From: Betaproteobacteria bacterium
GTDB lineage: Bacteria; Pseudomonadota; Gammaproteobacteria; Burkholderiales; Usitatibacteraceae
Assembly (NCBI GenBank): GCA_016711875.1
Contig: JADJSD010000001.1
Coordinates: 248,001-312,000, forward strand
Length of the DNA stretch: 64,000 nucleotides
Direction of reading: 5' to 3'
Part shown: piece after piece, positions 45,314-54,024 of the stretch
How positions within the stretch are numbered: position 1 is the stretch's first letter
Layout: the number at the start of each line of letters is the position of its first letter
The notes under the pieces: model-generated
The model's database searches: none
The model's input: only the letters and a program-made list of their open reading frames with translations
What the model was told of the DNA's origin: nothing
Translations under genes and position numbers: made by a program

Positions 45314-46012
45314 TTACTTCTTCTTGTCGTCCTTCTTGCCCGCGTCCTTGGCCGGCTCGTCTTCCTTGGCCTTCTGGGCCGTGGTCGGGATGTCGGCCGC
45401 CGAGGGCGCCGCGGTGGCCGTGAGGTCCTCTTCCGCCGTGGCCTGGCGCGGGATCACGACGGTCGCGACCGTGATGTCGTCGCCCTTCACGAGCGCGGTG
45501 GACTCCACGCCCGTGGGCAGTTTGATGCCCGAGACGTGCAGCGAGTGGCCGGCCTGGAGGTCCTTGAGGTCGACCTCGATGAATTCCGGCAGGTCCTTCG
45601 GCAGGCAGGCGATGTCGAGGTCGTTCACGATGTGCTGGACGGCGCCGCCGGCGATCTTCACGCCGGGGGAGGTCTCGGCGTTCACGAAGTGCAGCGGGAC
45701 GCGCATGTGGATCTTCTTGTTCGCGTCCACGCGCTGGAAGTCCGCGTGCAGGATGATGTCCTTCCACGGATGCATCTGGTAGTCGCGCAGCAGGACCTGC
45801 GCCGTCTCGGCGCCGATCGCCAGGTCGAGCACGGAGGCGTGGAAGGCCTCGAGCTTGAGCTTGAAGTACAGCTCCTTGTGGTCGAGCTGGATGGGCTGCG
45901 CGTCCTTGCCGGCGCCGTACAGGATGCCGGGCACCTTGGACTCGCGACGCAGACGGCGGCTCGCACCCGTTCCCTGCAGGCTTCGCGGTTCGGCTTTGAT
46001 TTCGATTTTCAT
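45314..46012 (-). CDS. rplY: 50S ribosomal protein L25 (general stress protein Ctc form)
   Basis: 5S-rRNA-binding ribosomal protein in its long two-domain (Ctc/TL5) form, 232 aa. I start at ATG 46012 (MKIEIKAEPRSLQGTGASRR) with GGAG 5 nt upstream; a GTG two codons earlier would overlap that site. RESKVPGILYGAG and YQMHPWKDIILHADFQRVD are in the L25 domain. The beta domain has PEFIEVDLKDLQAGHSLHVS. A charged, low-complexity tail ends KKDDKKK. It is downstream of prs, as usual. Confidence 0.96.
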   Translation of the reverse strand: MKIEIKAEPRSLQGTGASRRLRRESKVPGILYGAGKDAQPIQLDHKELYFKLKLEAFHASVLDLAIGAETAQVLLRDYQMHPWKDIILHADFQRVDANKKIHMRVPLHFVNAETSPGVKIAGGAVQHIVNDLDIACLPKDLPEFIEVDLKDLQAGHSLHVSGIKLPTGVESTALVKGDDITVATVVIPRQATAEEDLTATAAPSAADIPTTAQKAKEDEPAKDAGKKDDKKK

Positions 46013-46128
46013 GTTCACTCCAGTTTCGGCGGGTGCCCGCGACCAGGCTTCCCGCCCTTCGAGGGGGAAACGGCCCCCTCACCCCGTTGCCCGCCCCCCG
46101 GTAGGGAAGCCGGCCGAATTCAAGTGTC

Positions 46129-47079
46129 CTACTCGACGAACAGCGAGCTCACCGAGCTCTCCTCGCAGATCCTTCGCATCGTCTCGGCGAGCAGTTCCGA
46201 GACGCTGATCTGGCGGATCTTCGCGCAAGCGAGCGCCTCGGGCTGCAGCGGAATCGTGTCCGTCACCACCAGCTCGTCGATGACCGACTTCTCGATCCGG
46301 CTCACCGCCGGCCCCGAGAGCACCGGGTGCGTGCAATACGCCACGACGCGCTCTGCGCCGTGTTCCTTGAGCGCCCGCGCGGCCTCGCAAAGCGTGTTCG
46401 CCGTATCGACCATGTCGTCCATGATCACGCACGTGCGGCCGTTCACGTCCCCGATGATGTTCATCACCGTCGCCACGTTCGGGCGCGGGCGGCGCTTGTC
46501 GATGATCGCGAGGTCGCTTTCGAGGCGCTTCGCGATGGCCCGGGCCCGCACCACGCCGCCGACGTCCGGCGAGACGACGACGAGATTCTTGTAGCCGTGC
46601 TTCCAGAGATCCCCCAGCAGGATGGGCGTCGCGTAGACGTTGTCCACCGGGATGTCGAAGAAGCCCTGGATCTGGTCCGCGTGCAGGTCCATCGTGAGCA
46701 CGCGGTTCACGCCGGCCGCGGTCAGCATGTTCGCCACCACCTTGGCCGAGATCGCCACCCGGGCACTGCGGGGACGCCGGTCCTGGCGGGCGTAGCCGAA
46801 GTACGGCATCGCCGCGGTGATCCGCGCCGCGCTCGAGCGGCGCAGGGCGTCCACCATGATCATCAGCTCCATCAGCGTGTCGTTGGTCGGCGCGCAGGTC
46901 GACTGGAGCACGAACACGTCCTTGCCGCGCACGTTCTCGAGCAGCTCGACCATGACTTCGCCGTCGCTGAACTTCGAGACGCTCGCCTTGCCCAGCTGCA
47001 CGTTCAGGTGGCGGGCCACCTTCTGCGCCAGCTTCGGGTTGGCGTTGCCCGTGAACACCATCAGGTTGTCGAAAGGCAT
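46129..47079 (-). CDS. prs: Ribose-phosphate pyrophosphokinase
   Basis: Makes PRPP from ribose-5-P and ATP, the substrate of TrpD and of nucleotide synthesis. ATG 47079 (MPFDNLMVFTGNANPKLAQK) gives 316 aa. Recognised blocks are SKFSDGEVMVELLENVRG, PYFGYARQDRR, MDLHADQIQGFFDIPVDN, VSPDVGGVVRARAIA, DKRRPRPN and VIMDDMVDTANT (PRPP loop). It lies between tRNA-Gln and rplY, a conserved betaproteobacterial order. Confidence 0.97.
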   Translation of the reverse strand: MPFDNLMVFTGNANPKLAQKVARHLNVQLGKASVSKFSDGEVMVELLENVRGKDVFVLQSTCAPTNDTLMELMIMVDALRRSSAARITAAMPYFGYARQDRRPRSARVAISAKVVANMLTAAGVNRVLTMDLHADQIQGFFDIPVDNVYATPILLGDLWKHGYKNLVVVSPDVGGVVRARAIAKRLESDLAIIDKRRPRPNVATVMNIIGDVNGRTCVIMDDMVDTANTLCEAARALKEHGAERVVAYCTHPVLSGPAVSRIEKSVIDELVVTDTIPLQPEALACAKIRQISVSELLAETMRRICEESSVSSLFVE

Positions 47080-47123
47080 CGCCGTCTTTCTCGCGTCGCG
47101 CTCTTGGGGCCGGAAGGAAGGGG

Positions 47124-47197
47124 CAGGGGAGGAAGGATTCGAACCTTCGAATGCTGGAATCAAAATCCAGTGCCTTAACCAACTTGGCGACTCCCCT
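47124..47197 (-). tRNA. tRNA-Gln (TTG)
   Basis: A 74-nt cloverleaf on the minus strand without an encoded CCA (the next bases are CCC). The acceptor stem AGGGGAG/CTCCCCT and discriminator G fit, the D arm contains CGCCAAGTTGGTTAAGGC, and the anticodon stem-loop is CTGGA-TTTTGAT-TCCAG with anticodon TTG. The T arm is GAAGGTTCGAATCCTTC. Located between ispE and prs, its usual place. Confidence 0.93.
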
Positions 47198-47239
47198 ACC
47201 GACCGGCCGGCCTTTTCGGGCCCACCGGTTACTGCCCTG

Positions 47240-48085
47240 CTACCGCGCGAGGGGGTGCTTCTCGAGGCCCCGCGCGACGAATCCCTTCATGCCGGCGGGA
47301 AGCCTCCCGTGGACCGCCTCGGCCGACTCCCGGTCCGAATACCGGGCAAACACGCACGCACCGGACCCGGTGAGCCTCCCTCCACCCTGCGTCGAAAGCC
47401 AATCCAGGTGCTCGCGAACCGGGGGGTACCGGAGGGCTACGACCGGCTCGAGGTCATTCTTGAATACCCCCGACCCGCCGTGCGCAGAAAAGTCTGCCAT
47501 TTTAAGGGGTTCCGTATCGCGGGTCAATTCGGGCGCCCCGAAGACGGCGGCCGTCGGGACCGAAACCGGGGGAACGAGCACCAGGTACCAGGAGGGCGGG
47601 AGTTCCAGCGGGGACAACCGCTCCCCGATGCCCTCCACCCAGGCGTTGCGACCGAAGACGAAGAAAGGGACGTCCGCCCCGAGCCTTGCGCCCAGCGCCT
47701 GCAGGGCCGGCCGGCCGAGCCCGGTTCCCCACAGGCGGTCCAGGGCGACGAGGGTCGTGGCCGCATCGGAGCTGCCGCCGCCCAGCCCTCCGCCCATCGG
47801 CAGGCGCTTGTCGATTTCGATGTCCGCCCCCAGCCGCGTGCCCGTTTCCTGCCGCAGCAACCGGGCCGCGCGCACCACGAGATCCGCTTCCGGTGGCACG
47901 CCTTCGAGTTCGCTCACGCGGTGGATGACGCCATCCTCGCGCAGCCGGAATCGCAAGGTATCGGCCGCATCGATGAGGGTGAAGGCGCTCTGCAGGAGAT
48001 GGTAACCATCGGGACGTCGCCCCACCACGTGCAGGAAGAGATTCAGCTTGGCGGGGGCGGGGTAATCCGGGCCGGGCAGCTTCAT
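47240..48085 (-). CDS. ispE: 4-diphosphocytidyl-2-C-methyl-D-erythritol kinase
   Basis: GHMP kinase of the non-mevalonate isoprenoid pathway. The 281-aa product has PAPAKLNLFLHVVGRRPDGYH at the N-terminus, the ATP loop LPMGGGLGGGSSDAATTL near residue 95, LGADVPFFVFG and the C-terminal RLTGSGACVFA motif. It lies 3 nt after lolB and precedes tRNA-Gln and prs. Confidence 0.96.
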   Translation of the reverse strand: MKLPGPDYPAPAKLNLFLHVVGRRPDGYHLLQSAFTLIDAADTLRFRLREDGVIHRVSELEGVPPEADLVVRAARLLRQETGTRLGADIEIDKRLPMGGGLGGGSSDAATTLVALDRLWGTGLGRPALQALGARLGADVPFFVFGRNAWVEGIGERLSPLELPPSWYLVLVPPVSVPTAAVFGAPELTRDTEPLKMADFSAHGGSGVFKNDLEPVVALRYPPVREHLDWLSTQGGGRLTGSGACVFARYSDRESAEAVHGRLPAGMKGFVARGLEKHPLAR

Positions 48086-48088
48086 CGA

Positions 48089-48616
48089 TCACTCCGCCGG
48101 CGTGCGGTACCGGTCCACCACCAGCTTCACCACCGACTGCTCGCGCGTCGCCACCACGCGCCGGGCGACGGTACGGCCGGAGGCCTCCTGCGTCTCCGGC
48201 ACATCCACGACCCAGCCCTGCGCCGAGGCCCCCGTCGGGATCCGGCCGTGAAGCCAGGCGATGAACTGCGCGCGGTCGATCGAAGCCGAAAGCAGGTGGG
48301 AAGTGAGGTCGGAAAAGGTGCCGTACTCGATGGGCGTGTGACCGGGCCGGTTCAGCAGGTAGCCGCCCGCACCGCCGCCTTCGATGAGCGCGAGGTCGCC
48401 GCCCACGGGTGTCGAGAGCGCGATCTCGTCGCGTTCGCCCCGGTGGGTCCAGCGGATGCGGACGATTTCACCGGCCCCTTCCTGCGCGACCGACAAGCGG
48501 CCGGCCATGTCGAAGGACGTGGGCAGGCCCTCCAGGGAAACGGGCGGAGGCGGCGCGAGCGCGGCGCAGGCCGTGAGGAAAGCGGCCGCGGTGCCCGCAG
48601 CCAGGCGGGCGAGCAT
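48089..48616 (-). CDS. lolB: Outer-membrane lipoprotein LolB
   Basis: Receives lipoproteins from LolA and inserts them into the outer membrane. ATG 48616 gives 175 aa with a lipoprotein signal (LTAC, Cys17). SFDMAGRLSVAQEG, IRWTHRGERDEIALSTPVGG and FIAWLHGRIPTG are LolB-like. It is between the TPR gene and ispE, the standard arrangement. Sequence conservation in LolB is low, but position and lipobox support the call. Confidence 0.92.
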   Translation of the reverse strand: MLARLAAGTAAAFLTACAALAPPPPVSLEGLPTSFDMAGRLSVAQEGAGEIVRIRWTHRGERDEIALSTPVGGDLALIEGGGAGGYLLNRPGHTPIEYGTFSDLTSHLLSASIDRAQFIAWLHGRIPTGASAQGWVVDVPETQEASGRTVARRVVATREQSVVKLVVDRYRTPAE

Positions 48617-48627
48617 GGAAAGGCGGA

Positions 48628-50301
48628 TCAGGGCTTGAACTTCTGCATGACCCCGAGGAGCGTCTCGTGGTCCGGGTTCTCCGTGAGCGCGGCCTGCCAG
48701 ATGCGCTTCGCCTCGTCGCGTTCGCCGAGCTTCCACAGGACCTCGCCCAGGTGGGCGGCGATCTCGGGGTCCGGCCGCGCCGCATGCGCGAGGCGCAGGT
48801 TCTTCGCGGCGTCCTCGAGGTTGCCGCGGCGGTACTGTACCCAGCCGAGGCTGTCGAGGATGAACGGGTCGCCGGGCGCGAGCTTGACGGCCTTCTCGAT
48901 GAGGCCCTGGGCCTCCTCCAGGCGTTCCGTCCGGTCGGCAAGCGTGTAGCCGAGCGCGTTGTAGGCATGCGCATAGTCGGGCTTCAGCTCGATGACGCGG
49001 CGCAGGTCGGCCTCGAGCACGTCGAGCTTGTTCACGCGCTCGGCCGCCATCGCGCGGTCGTAAAGCAGCTCGAAGGATTCCGGGAACTGCGCCACCGCCT
49101 GCGAGAGCATCTCGTAGGTGTCGCCCCAGGCGCGCGCATCGCGCAGGAGCTGCGCCTCGATCTGGATCATCTGGATGCGATCGTCCTGGGTGCGCGGCTC
49201 GATCGACTGCAGGTATTCGCGCCCCTTCGCGAGGCCGTCGCGCTTCGCGACGAGCGTGGCGATGCGAAGCTGGGAGCGCATCCAGTCCTGGCCCTCGACC
49301 TTGCGGTACCAATCGATCGCGTCCTCGGGCTTCTTCTGGCCTTCGGCAACCTGGCCCAGCAGCTGGAAGACCGCGCCCGGGTCCGGGTGGCCCAGCGCGA
49401 GCGAGCGACGAAGGGCCTCGTCGGCCTCGATGAAGTCACCCGCCTGCAACGCGAGCAGGCCCACCGCGTACGGCAGCTGCGGGTCGGCCGGCGCGAGCTT
49501 CTCCGCGGTGCGAAACGCCGTGCGCGCCTCCGCCGTGCGCTTGGCCGTCGTGTACTCGCGGGCGAGCTGCAGCCACACGTCCTTCGATTGCGGGTGCCGG
49601 GCGACGAACGCTTCGTAGAAGGGAATCACCTGGGCCGGCGCGAGCTTGCGCAGGACCTGCGCGTGCAGGATCGCGGCCTGCGCCCAGTCGGGACGCGCCT
49701 CGAGCACCGCGAGCGATTCCGTGCGGGCGGTCTCGTCCTCGCCCGCGAGGAGCGCGGCCACGCCCAGGGCGTAGTGCGTCTCCGGCAGCGCCTCGTAGGG
49801 CCCGCAGACGGTGCGCACCGAGGCGAGCACGGCCTTCTTGTCGGGGAATTTCGCGAAAAAGTACGACAGCTGCGTGATGAGGAGCGCCCGGTCGCCGCTC
49901 GCGGCCACAAGCCCGGCCACGGATTCCGTGGCCTTGTCGAGTTCACCGCGGCTGCCCAGGAGGGACGCCACCAGGTCGCGGCCCAGGGGATTCTCGGGCT
50001 CCAGCTCGACGAGGAGCGCGGCCAGCTCCAGGGCGGGCTCGAGCGCCCGTGCGCGAATGGCGATCTCCACGGCTCGCCGGGCGACGAGCGGGTCGCGCGT
50101 CTCCTTGGCGAGCCGCGACAAGGTACCGAGTGCCACCCCTGTCTCGCCGCGCTGCGCCGCCACCTCGGCGGCGAGGAACTCGAAAATCCCCCCTTCGCGG
50201 CTGGTCGGTCCCGAACGGGCCGGCTGGGCGGCCGCGCCCGTCGCGAACGCCGCGATCACCGCCGCCAGGACCACCTTGCTCTTCCCGCGCCTTGCCGTCA
50301 T
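48628..50301 (-). CDS. Periplasmic TPR-repeat protein
   Basis: 557 aa with a signal peptide (VLAAVIAAFATGAAAQ) and a series of tetratricopeptide repeats along the whole length. The clearest repeat is YAHAYNALGYTLADRTERLE, followed by PFILDSLGWVQYRRGNLEDA. ATG 50301 has a GGAG 8 nt upstream. It is a scaffold protein with no enzymatic motifs. Genes of this type precede lolB-ispE in many betaproteobacteria, and a role in envelope or lipoprotein handling is an inference from that neighbourhood. Confidence 0.87.
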   Translation of the reverse strand: MTARRGKSKVVLAAVIAAFATGAAAQPARSGPTSREGGIFEFLAAEVAAQRGETGVALGTLSRLAKETRDPLVARRAVEIAIRARALEPALELAALLVELEPENPLGRDLVASLLGSRGELDKATESVAGLVAASGDRALLITQLSYFFAKFPDKKAVLASVRTVCGPYEALPETHYALGVAALLAGEDETARTESLAVLEARPDWAQAAILHAQVLRKLAPAQVIPFYEAFVARHPQSKDVWLQLAREYTTAKRTAEARTAFRTAEKLAPADPQLPYAVGLLALQAGDFIEADEALRRSLALGHPDPGAVFQLLGQVAEGQKKPEDAIDWYRKVEGQDWMRSQLRIATLVAKRDGLAKGREYLQSIEPRTQDDRIQMIQIEAQLLRDARAWGDTYEMLSQAVAQFPESFELLYDRAMAAERVNKLDVLEADLRRVIELKPDYAHAYNALGYTLADRTERLEEAQGLIEKAVKLAPGDPFILDSLGWVQYRRGNLEDAAKNLRLAHAARPDPEIAAHLGEVLWKLGERDEAKRIWQAALTENPDHETLLGVMQKFKP

Positions 50302-50426
50302 CAATGTGCTCCTGGGGGCGGCAGGGAACACCGCCCGGGCGATCATCATAGTGCTTTTCACGCCGGCTTCCACCGGCTTCGGGACCGGTTCGACCGCGCC
50401 CGGGCGCCCGCGTTTCCCCCCGGTCG

Positions 50427-50432
50427 TATAAT
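50427..50432 (+). promoter_or_regulatory. -10 box (TATAAT) of mutM
   Basis: Perfect TATAAT 38 nt upstream of the mutM ATG, followed by CC as at other -10 sites here. The -35 is unclear. Confidence 0.5.
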
Positions 50433-50470
50433 CCTTTCCCAATCCCGCCCAACCGCACCCGTCCTCCCCG

Positions 50471-51283
50471 ATGCCGGAACTGCCGGAAGTCGAGACGACC
50501 CGACGCGGGCTCCTGCCCCACGTCGTCGGACGCCGCATCCGGGACGTCGTGGTCCGGGAGCCGCGCCTTCGCTGGCCCGTGCCCCGCGACCTCGCCCGGC
50601 GGCTGGGCGGCGAATCGGTCCGCGACATCCACCGGCGGGGCAAGTACCTGCTCTTCGAGGTGGGAGACGGCCACCTGCTGGTGCACCTGGGCATGTCCGG
50701 CAGCCTCACGCTCGTCCCGCGGGACACGCCGCCGCGACGCCACGACCACGTGGACCTCGCGCTCGAGGGCGAATCCACGCTTCGGCTCAACGACCCCCGG
50801 CGATTCGGCGCCGTGCTCTGGGTGAAGCGCCCCGAGACCCACGTCTTGCTGAAGTCGCTCGGCGTCGAGCCGTTCGACGCGGCCTTTGGCGGGGAACTGC
50901 TGCAGCGCCTGGCGAACGGACGGCGCGTGCCGGTGAAGCTGTTCCTCATGAACGCCCGCATGGTGAGCGGCATCGGCAACATCTACGCGAACGAGGCCCT
51001 CTTCGCCGCGGGCGTGCACCCGTCCCGCCCGTCGGGCAGGCTTTCGCGCGAGCGCTGGGACCGCCTGGCGGCGGCGATCCGGCAAACGCTCGAACGGGCG
51101 ATCGCGGCCGGCGGCAGCACGCTGCGCGACTTCGTCGGCGGCGACGGCCGGCCGGGCTACTTCCAGAACGAATACGCCGTCTATGGCCGTGCAGGCGAAC
51201 CCTGCCCGACCTGCGGCACGGCTATCCGCGGCGCACGGCACGCCGGCCGCGCCACCTTCTATTGCGGCGCCTGCCAACGATGA
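50471..51283 (+). CDS. mutM: Formamidopyrimidine-DNA glycosylase
   Basis: Removes 8-oxoguanine and formamidopyrimidines and nicks the strand. The 270-aa product starts MPELPEVETTRRGLLPH with catalytic Pro2 and Glu3, RRGKYLLFE contains the DNA-binding Lys, LVHLGMSGSL and LNDPRRFGAVLW follow, then ARMVSGIGNIYANEALF. A C-terminal zinc finger (CPTCGTAI ... FYCGAC) is complete. Divergent from the TPR-lolB-ispE run and overlapping the next gene by ATGA. Confidence 0.97.
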   Translation: MPELPEVETTRRGLLPHVVGRRIRDVVVREPRLRWPVPRDLARRLGGESVRDIHRRGKYLLFEVGDGHLLVHLGMSGSLTLVPRDTPPRRHDHVDLALEGESTLRLNDPRRFGAVLWVKRPETHVLLKSLGVEPFDAAFGGELLQRLANGRRVPVKLFLMNARMVSGIGNIYANEALFAAGVHPSRPSGRLSRERWDRLAAAIRQTLERAIAAGGSTLRDFVGGDGRPGYFQNEYAVYGRAGEPCPTCGTAIRGARHAGRATFYCGACQR

Positions 51284-53235
51284 GCACCGCCCGGGCCGGC
51301 CGGAGCCTTGGCGCGTTCGAGCCGAGCCTCGCGCAGCTTCGCGACTGGCGCCAGAGCACGGCCGAGGCGCTCGCGCAACTGCGACGCTGGGCCCTCGTGA
51401 ACCAGCTCACCGACGAGCACACCGCGATGCGGCTCGCGCACCTGGAACGCCGCCTGTCCTCGGAACGACTCGCGATCGCCTTCGTCGCCGAGGTCTCGCG
51501 CGGCAAGAGCGAACTGATCAACGCGCTCTTCTTCGCCGACCTCGGCGCGCGTCTCCTGCCCGCCGGCGCCGGCCTCACGACCATGTGCCCGGCGGAGATC
51601 TTCCACGATGCGACGCGTCCGCCTTCCATCCGGGTGCTGGCGATCGAGTCGCGCGAGGAGTCCCGCGCGCTGCGCGAGCACATCGCCGATTCGGCCACCT
51701 GGCGGGAAATCCCCCTGGACCCCGGCCGCCCCGAGACGCTGGCAGAAGCCTTCGACGTCCTGTCGGAGACGCAGGTCGTCGCGGCGAGCGAGGCCCACGC
51801 ACTGGGATTGCCCGTCGGCGAGGCCGCGAGCGTCGAGATCCCGAGGTGGCGCTACGCGCTCGTGAACTTTCCCCACCCGCTCCTCGAAATGGGGCTCGTC
51901 ATCCTCGACACGCCCGGCCTCAACGCGCTCGGCAACGAACCCGAGCTCACGCTGCACCGGCTGCCCGAGGCCGACGCCATCGTGTTCGTGCTGTCCGTGG
52001 ACACGGGCGCCACGCGCTCGGACCTCGACCTGTGGCGCCGGCACGTGGAGCCGCTCGAGGAGACGGCGGGCGCGCGCTACATCGTGCTCAACAAGATCGA
52101 CGGCCTTCGAGACGGCCTCAAGCCCGAGTCGCAGGTGTTCGGCGAGATCGACCGGCAGGTGCGCGCCACGGCCGAGGCGCTGCGGGTCGCGCCGACGCAG
52201 GTTTTCGCCCTGTCGGCGAAGCAGGGACTCGTCGCGCGCATCCAGGGCGATGGCGACGCGTTCGCGAAGAGCCGGCTGTATCGCCTCGAACAGGCGCTCG
52301 CCGGCGGTCTCGTGCATGCCCGGCAGGTGGACCACGCGGCGGCCGTGCGCGCCGAGGCGCGGGCGCTGCTCGCCGAGTCGCGCGCGCTCATCGACAGCCG
52401 GCGCGGCTTCGTCGAGGACCAGGTGGCCGAGCTCTCGCAGTTGCAGGGCCGCAACCAGAAGCTGGTCGACACGCTGGGCCGAAAGGCGGCCGACGAGCGA
52501 AAGCGCATCGAGGAGGCGCGGACCGCGTTGGTGGGGCTTCGCGCCGTGCACAACCGGCTGGCCGACGACCTGGCCGGCCTGCTCGATCCCAACCGGGCTC
52601 GCGACGAGGGAATCAAGGCCCGCGCCGCGGTGGTCGCGAGCCCTTTCAGCGCGGGCATCGGCAGTGCGGTCGACGCCTACTTCCGCGAAGTCGGCGGGCG
52701 AATCGAGCGGGCGATCGCCGTGATCCACGAGGTGAAGGTGATGATGGTCACCGTGAACCGCAAGTTCGCGGCCGAGTACGGCATCTCGCCGGTCGAGGTG
52801 GCCGATTTCGCGACGGACCGCTTTCCGACGGAGCTTGCCCGCCTGGAAGCCGTGTGCCGGCGCGAGCTGAAGAGCGCCTCGAGCCTGCTCACGCGAGGCA
52901 GCGGCAAGCTCGCCGCCCTCTTCTTCGATTCGGTCGCGCTCAAGGCGATCCACGTCTTCGAGATCGCCGACCGCGAGGTGCGCGTGTGGATGAACGCCTT
53001 CATCCGCCCCCTCGAGGCGCAGGTGAGCGCGTTCCAGGAGCAGGCCAACTACCGCATCGGGGGCATGGCGCGCATCCGGAACGCCGAAGGGGATCTCATC
53101 GACCGCGTCGGGGAACTCCAGCACTACCTCGACGAACAGGTACGCCTCTCGCGGGAATGGGACGGGCACCGGGAGCGCATCCAGGCCCTGCTCGCCGTTC
53201 GGGAGGCATCGCTCGCGCCCGGCGACTCGGACTAG
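51280..53235 (+). CDS. Dynamin-like GTPase
   Basis: 651-aa large GTPase of the bacterial dynamin family. The G domain has G1 AEVSRGKS at residues 70-77 (first Gly replaced by Ala), G2 in AGLTT, G3 DTPG at 210-213 and G4 NKID at 271-274. A long helical part follows (about residues 340-640, for example VAELSQLQGRNQKLVDTLG) that could form a stalk or coiled coil. There is no transmembrane helix, so membrane contact would be peripheral. Bacterial dynamins act in membrane maintenance, but the role here is unknown. It is translationally coupled to mutM. Confidence 0.87.
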   Translation: MSTARAGRSLGAFEPSLAQLRDWRQSTAEALAQLRRWALVNQLTDEHTAMRLAHLERRLSSERLAIAFVAEVSRGKSELINALFFADLGARLLPAGAGLTTMCPAEIFHDATRPPSIRVLAIESREESRALREHIADSATWREIPLDPGRPETLAEAFDVLSETQVVAASEAHALGLPVGEAASVEIPRWRYALVNFPHPLLEMGLVILDTPGLNALGNEPELTLHRLPEADAIVFVLSVDTGATRSDLDLWRRHVEPLEETAGARYIVLNKIDGLRDGLKPESQVFGEIDRQVRATAEALRVAPTQVFALSAKQGLVARIQGDGDAFAKSRLYRLEQALAGGLVHARQVDHAAAVRAEARALLAESRALIDSRRGFVEDQVAELSQLQGRNQKLVDTLGRKAADERKRIEEARTALVGLRAVHNRLADDLAGLLDPNRARDEGIKARAAVVASPFSAGIGSAVDAYFREVGGRIERAIAVIHEVKVMMVTVNRKFAAEYGISPVEVADFATDRFPTELARLEAVCRRELKSASSLLTRGSGKLAALFFDSVALKAIHVFEIADREVRVWMNAFIRPLEAQVSAFQEQANYRIGGMARIRNAEGDLIDRVGELQHYLDEQVRLSREWDGHRERIQALLAVREASLAPGDSD

Positions 53236-53501
53236 GTTTTCGCTCGCGCGATCCCCGCGGCGACGAGGCTCACGTACTTCACCTGCAGGATTTCGCGTGT
53301 CTCGACGTGATCGGGGTCGAGCGGGATGCAGTCGACCGGGCAGACCTCGCGGCACTGGGGCGCGTCGAAGTGGCCGACGCATTCCGTGCACTTGCCCGGG
53401 TCGATGACGTAGATCTCCTCGCCCGCCGAGATGGCCCCGTTGGGACATTCCGGCTCGCAGACGTCACAGTTGATGCATTGATCCGTGATCTTGAGGGCCA
53501 T
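53232..53501 (-). CDS. YfhL-type 2[4Fe-4S] ferredoxin
   Basis: 89-aa ferredoxin. ATG 53501 gives MALKITDQCINCDVCEPECP, the first CxxCxxCxxxCP cluster motif. The second motif, CTECVGHFDAPQCREVCP, has the 8-residue insertion typical of the YfhL/Alvin type. Such ferredoxins have low-potential clusters; the electron partner is unknown. It is downstream of coaD by 13 nt, a usual betaproteobacterial neighbour, and its 3' end overlaps the dynamin-like gene by 4 nt. Confidence 0.94.
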   Translation of the reverse strand: MALKITDQCINCDVCEPECPNGAISAGEEIYVIDPGKCTECVGHFDAPQCREVCPVDCIPLDPDHVETREILQVKYVSLVAAGIARAKT

Positions 53502-53514
53502 CCGGCGCCTGGGG

Positions 53515-54024
53515 CTAGTCCGAGCTGTGGGCGCCCCGTCCGATCTTCGCCGCCATGCGCTCGGCGGTGATCGGGTGCACGAAGGCGGAGATGTCGCCGC
53601 CGAGCACGGCGATCTCGCGCACGATCGTGGCCGAGAGGAAGAGGTAGCGGTCCGAGGGCGTGAGGAACAGGGTTTCGACACCGGGAGCGAGGGTCCGGTT
53701 CATGCCCGCGAGCTGGAATTCGTATTCGAAGTCGGAAACGGCGCGAAGGCCCCGGAGGATGATCCCCGCCTTCTGGTCGCGAACGAAGTCCGAGAGCAGT
53801 CCCGCGAAGCCCACGACCTTCACGTTGGCGTAGCCCGCCAGCACCTGTTCGGCGATGCCCACGCGCTCGGCAAGCGAGAAGAAAGGACGCTTCGCCTGGC
53901 TGTGGGCCACGGCGACCACCACCTCGTCGAAGAGTCGCGAGGCGCGGCCCACGAGGTCCTCGTGGCCGTTCGTGATGGGGTCGAACGTTCCGGGGTAGAC
54001 GGCACGCTTCACGGTCATGGTCAT
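53515..54024 (-). CDS. coaD: Phosphopantetheine adenylyltransferase
   Basis: Penultimate step of coenzyme A synthesis. The 169-aa product has KRAVYPGTFDPITNGHEDLV with the HxGH-like T/HxxH nucleotidyltransferase motif, LRGLRAVSDFEYEFQLAGMN and TIVREIAVLGGD. ATG 54024 overlaps the rsmD stop (ATGA), which favours it over the in-frame ATG at 54018. Order rsmD-coaD-ferredoxin is conserved. Confidence 0.96.
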   Translation of the reverse strand: MTMTVKRAVYPGTFDPITNGHEDLVGRASRLFDEVVVAVAHSQAKRPFFSLAERVGIAEQVLAGYANVKVVGFAGLLSDFVRDQKAGIILRGLRAVSDFEYEFQLAGMNRTLAPGVETLFLTPSDRYLFLSATIVREIAVLGGDISAFVHPITAERMAAKIGRGAHSSD

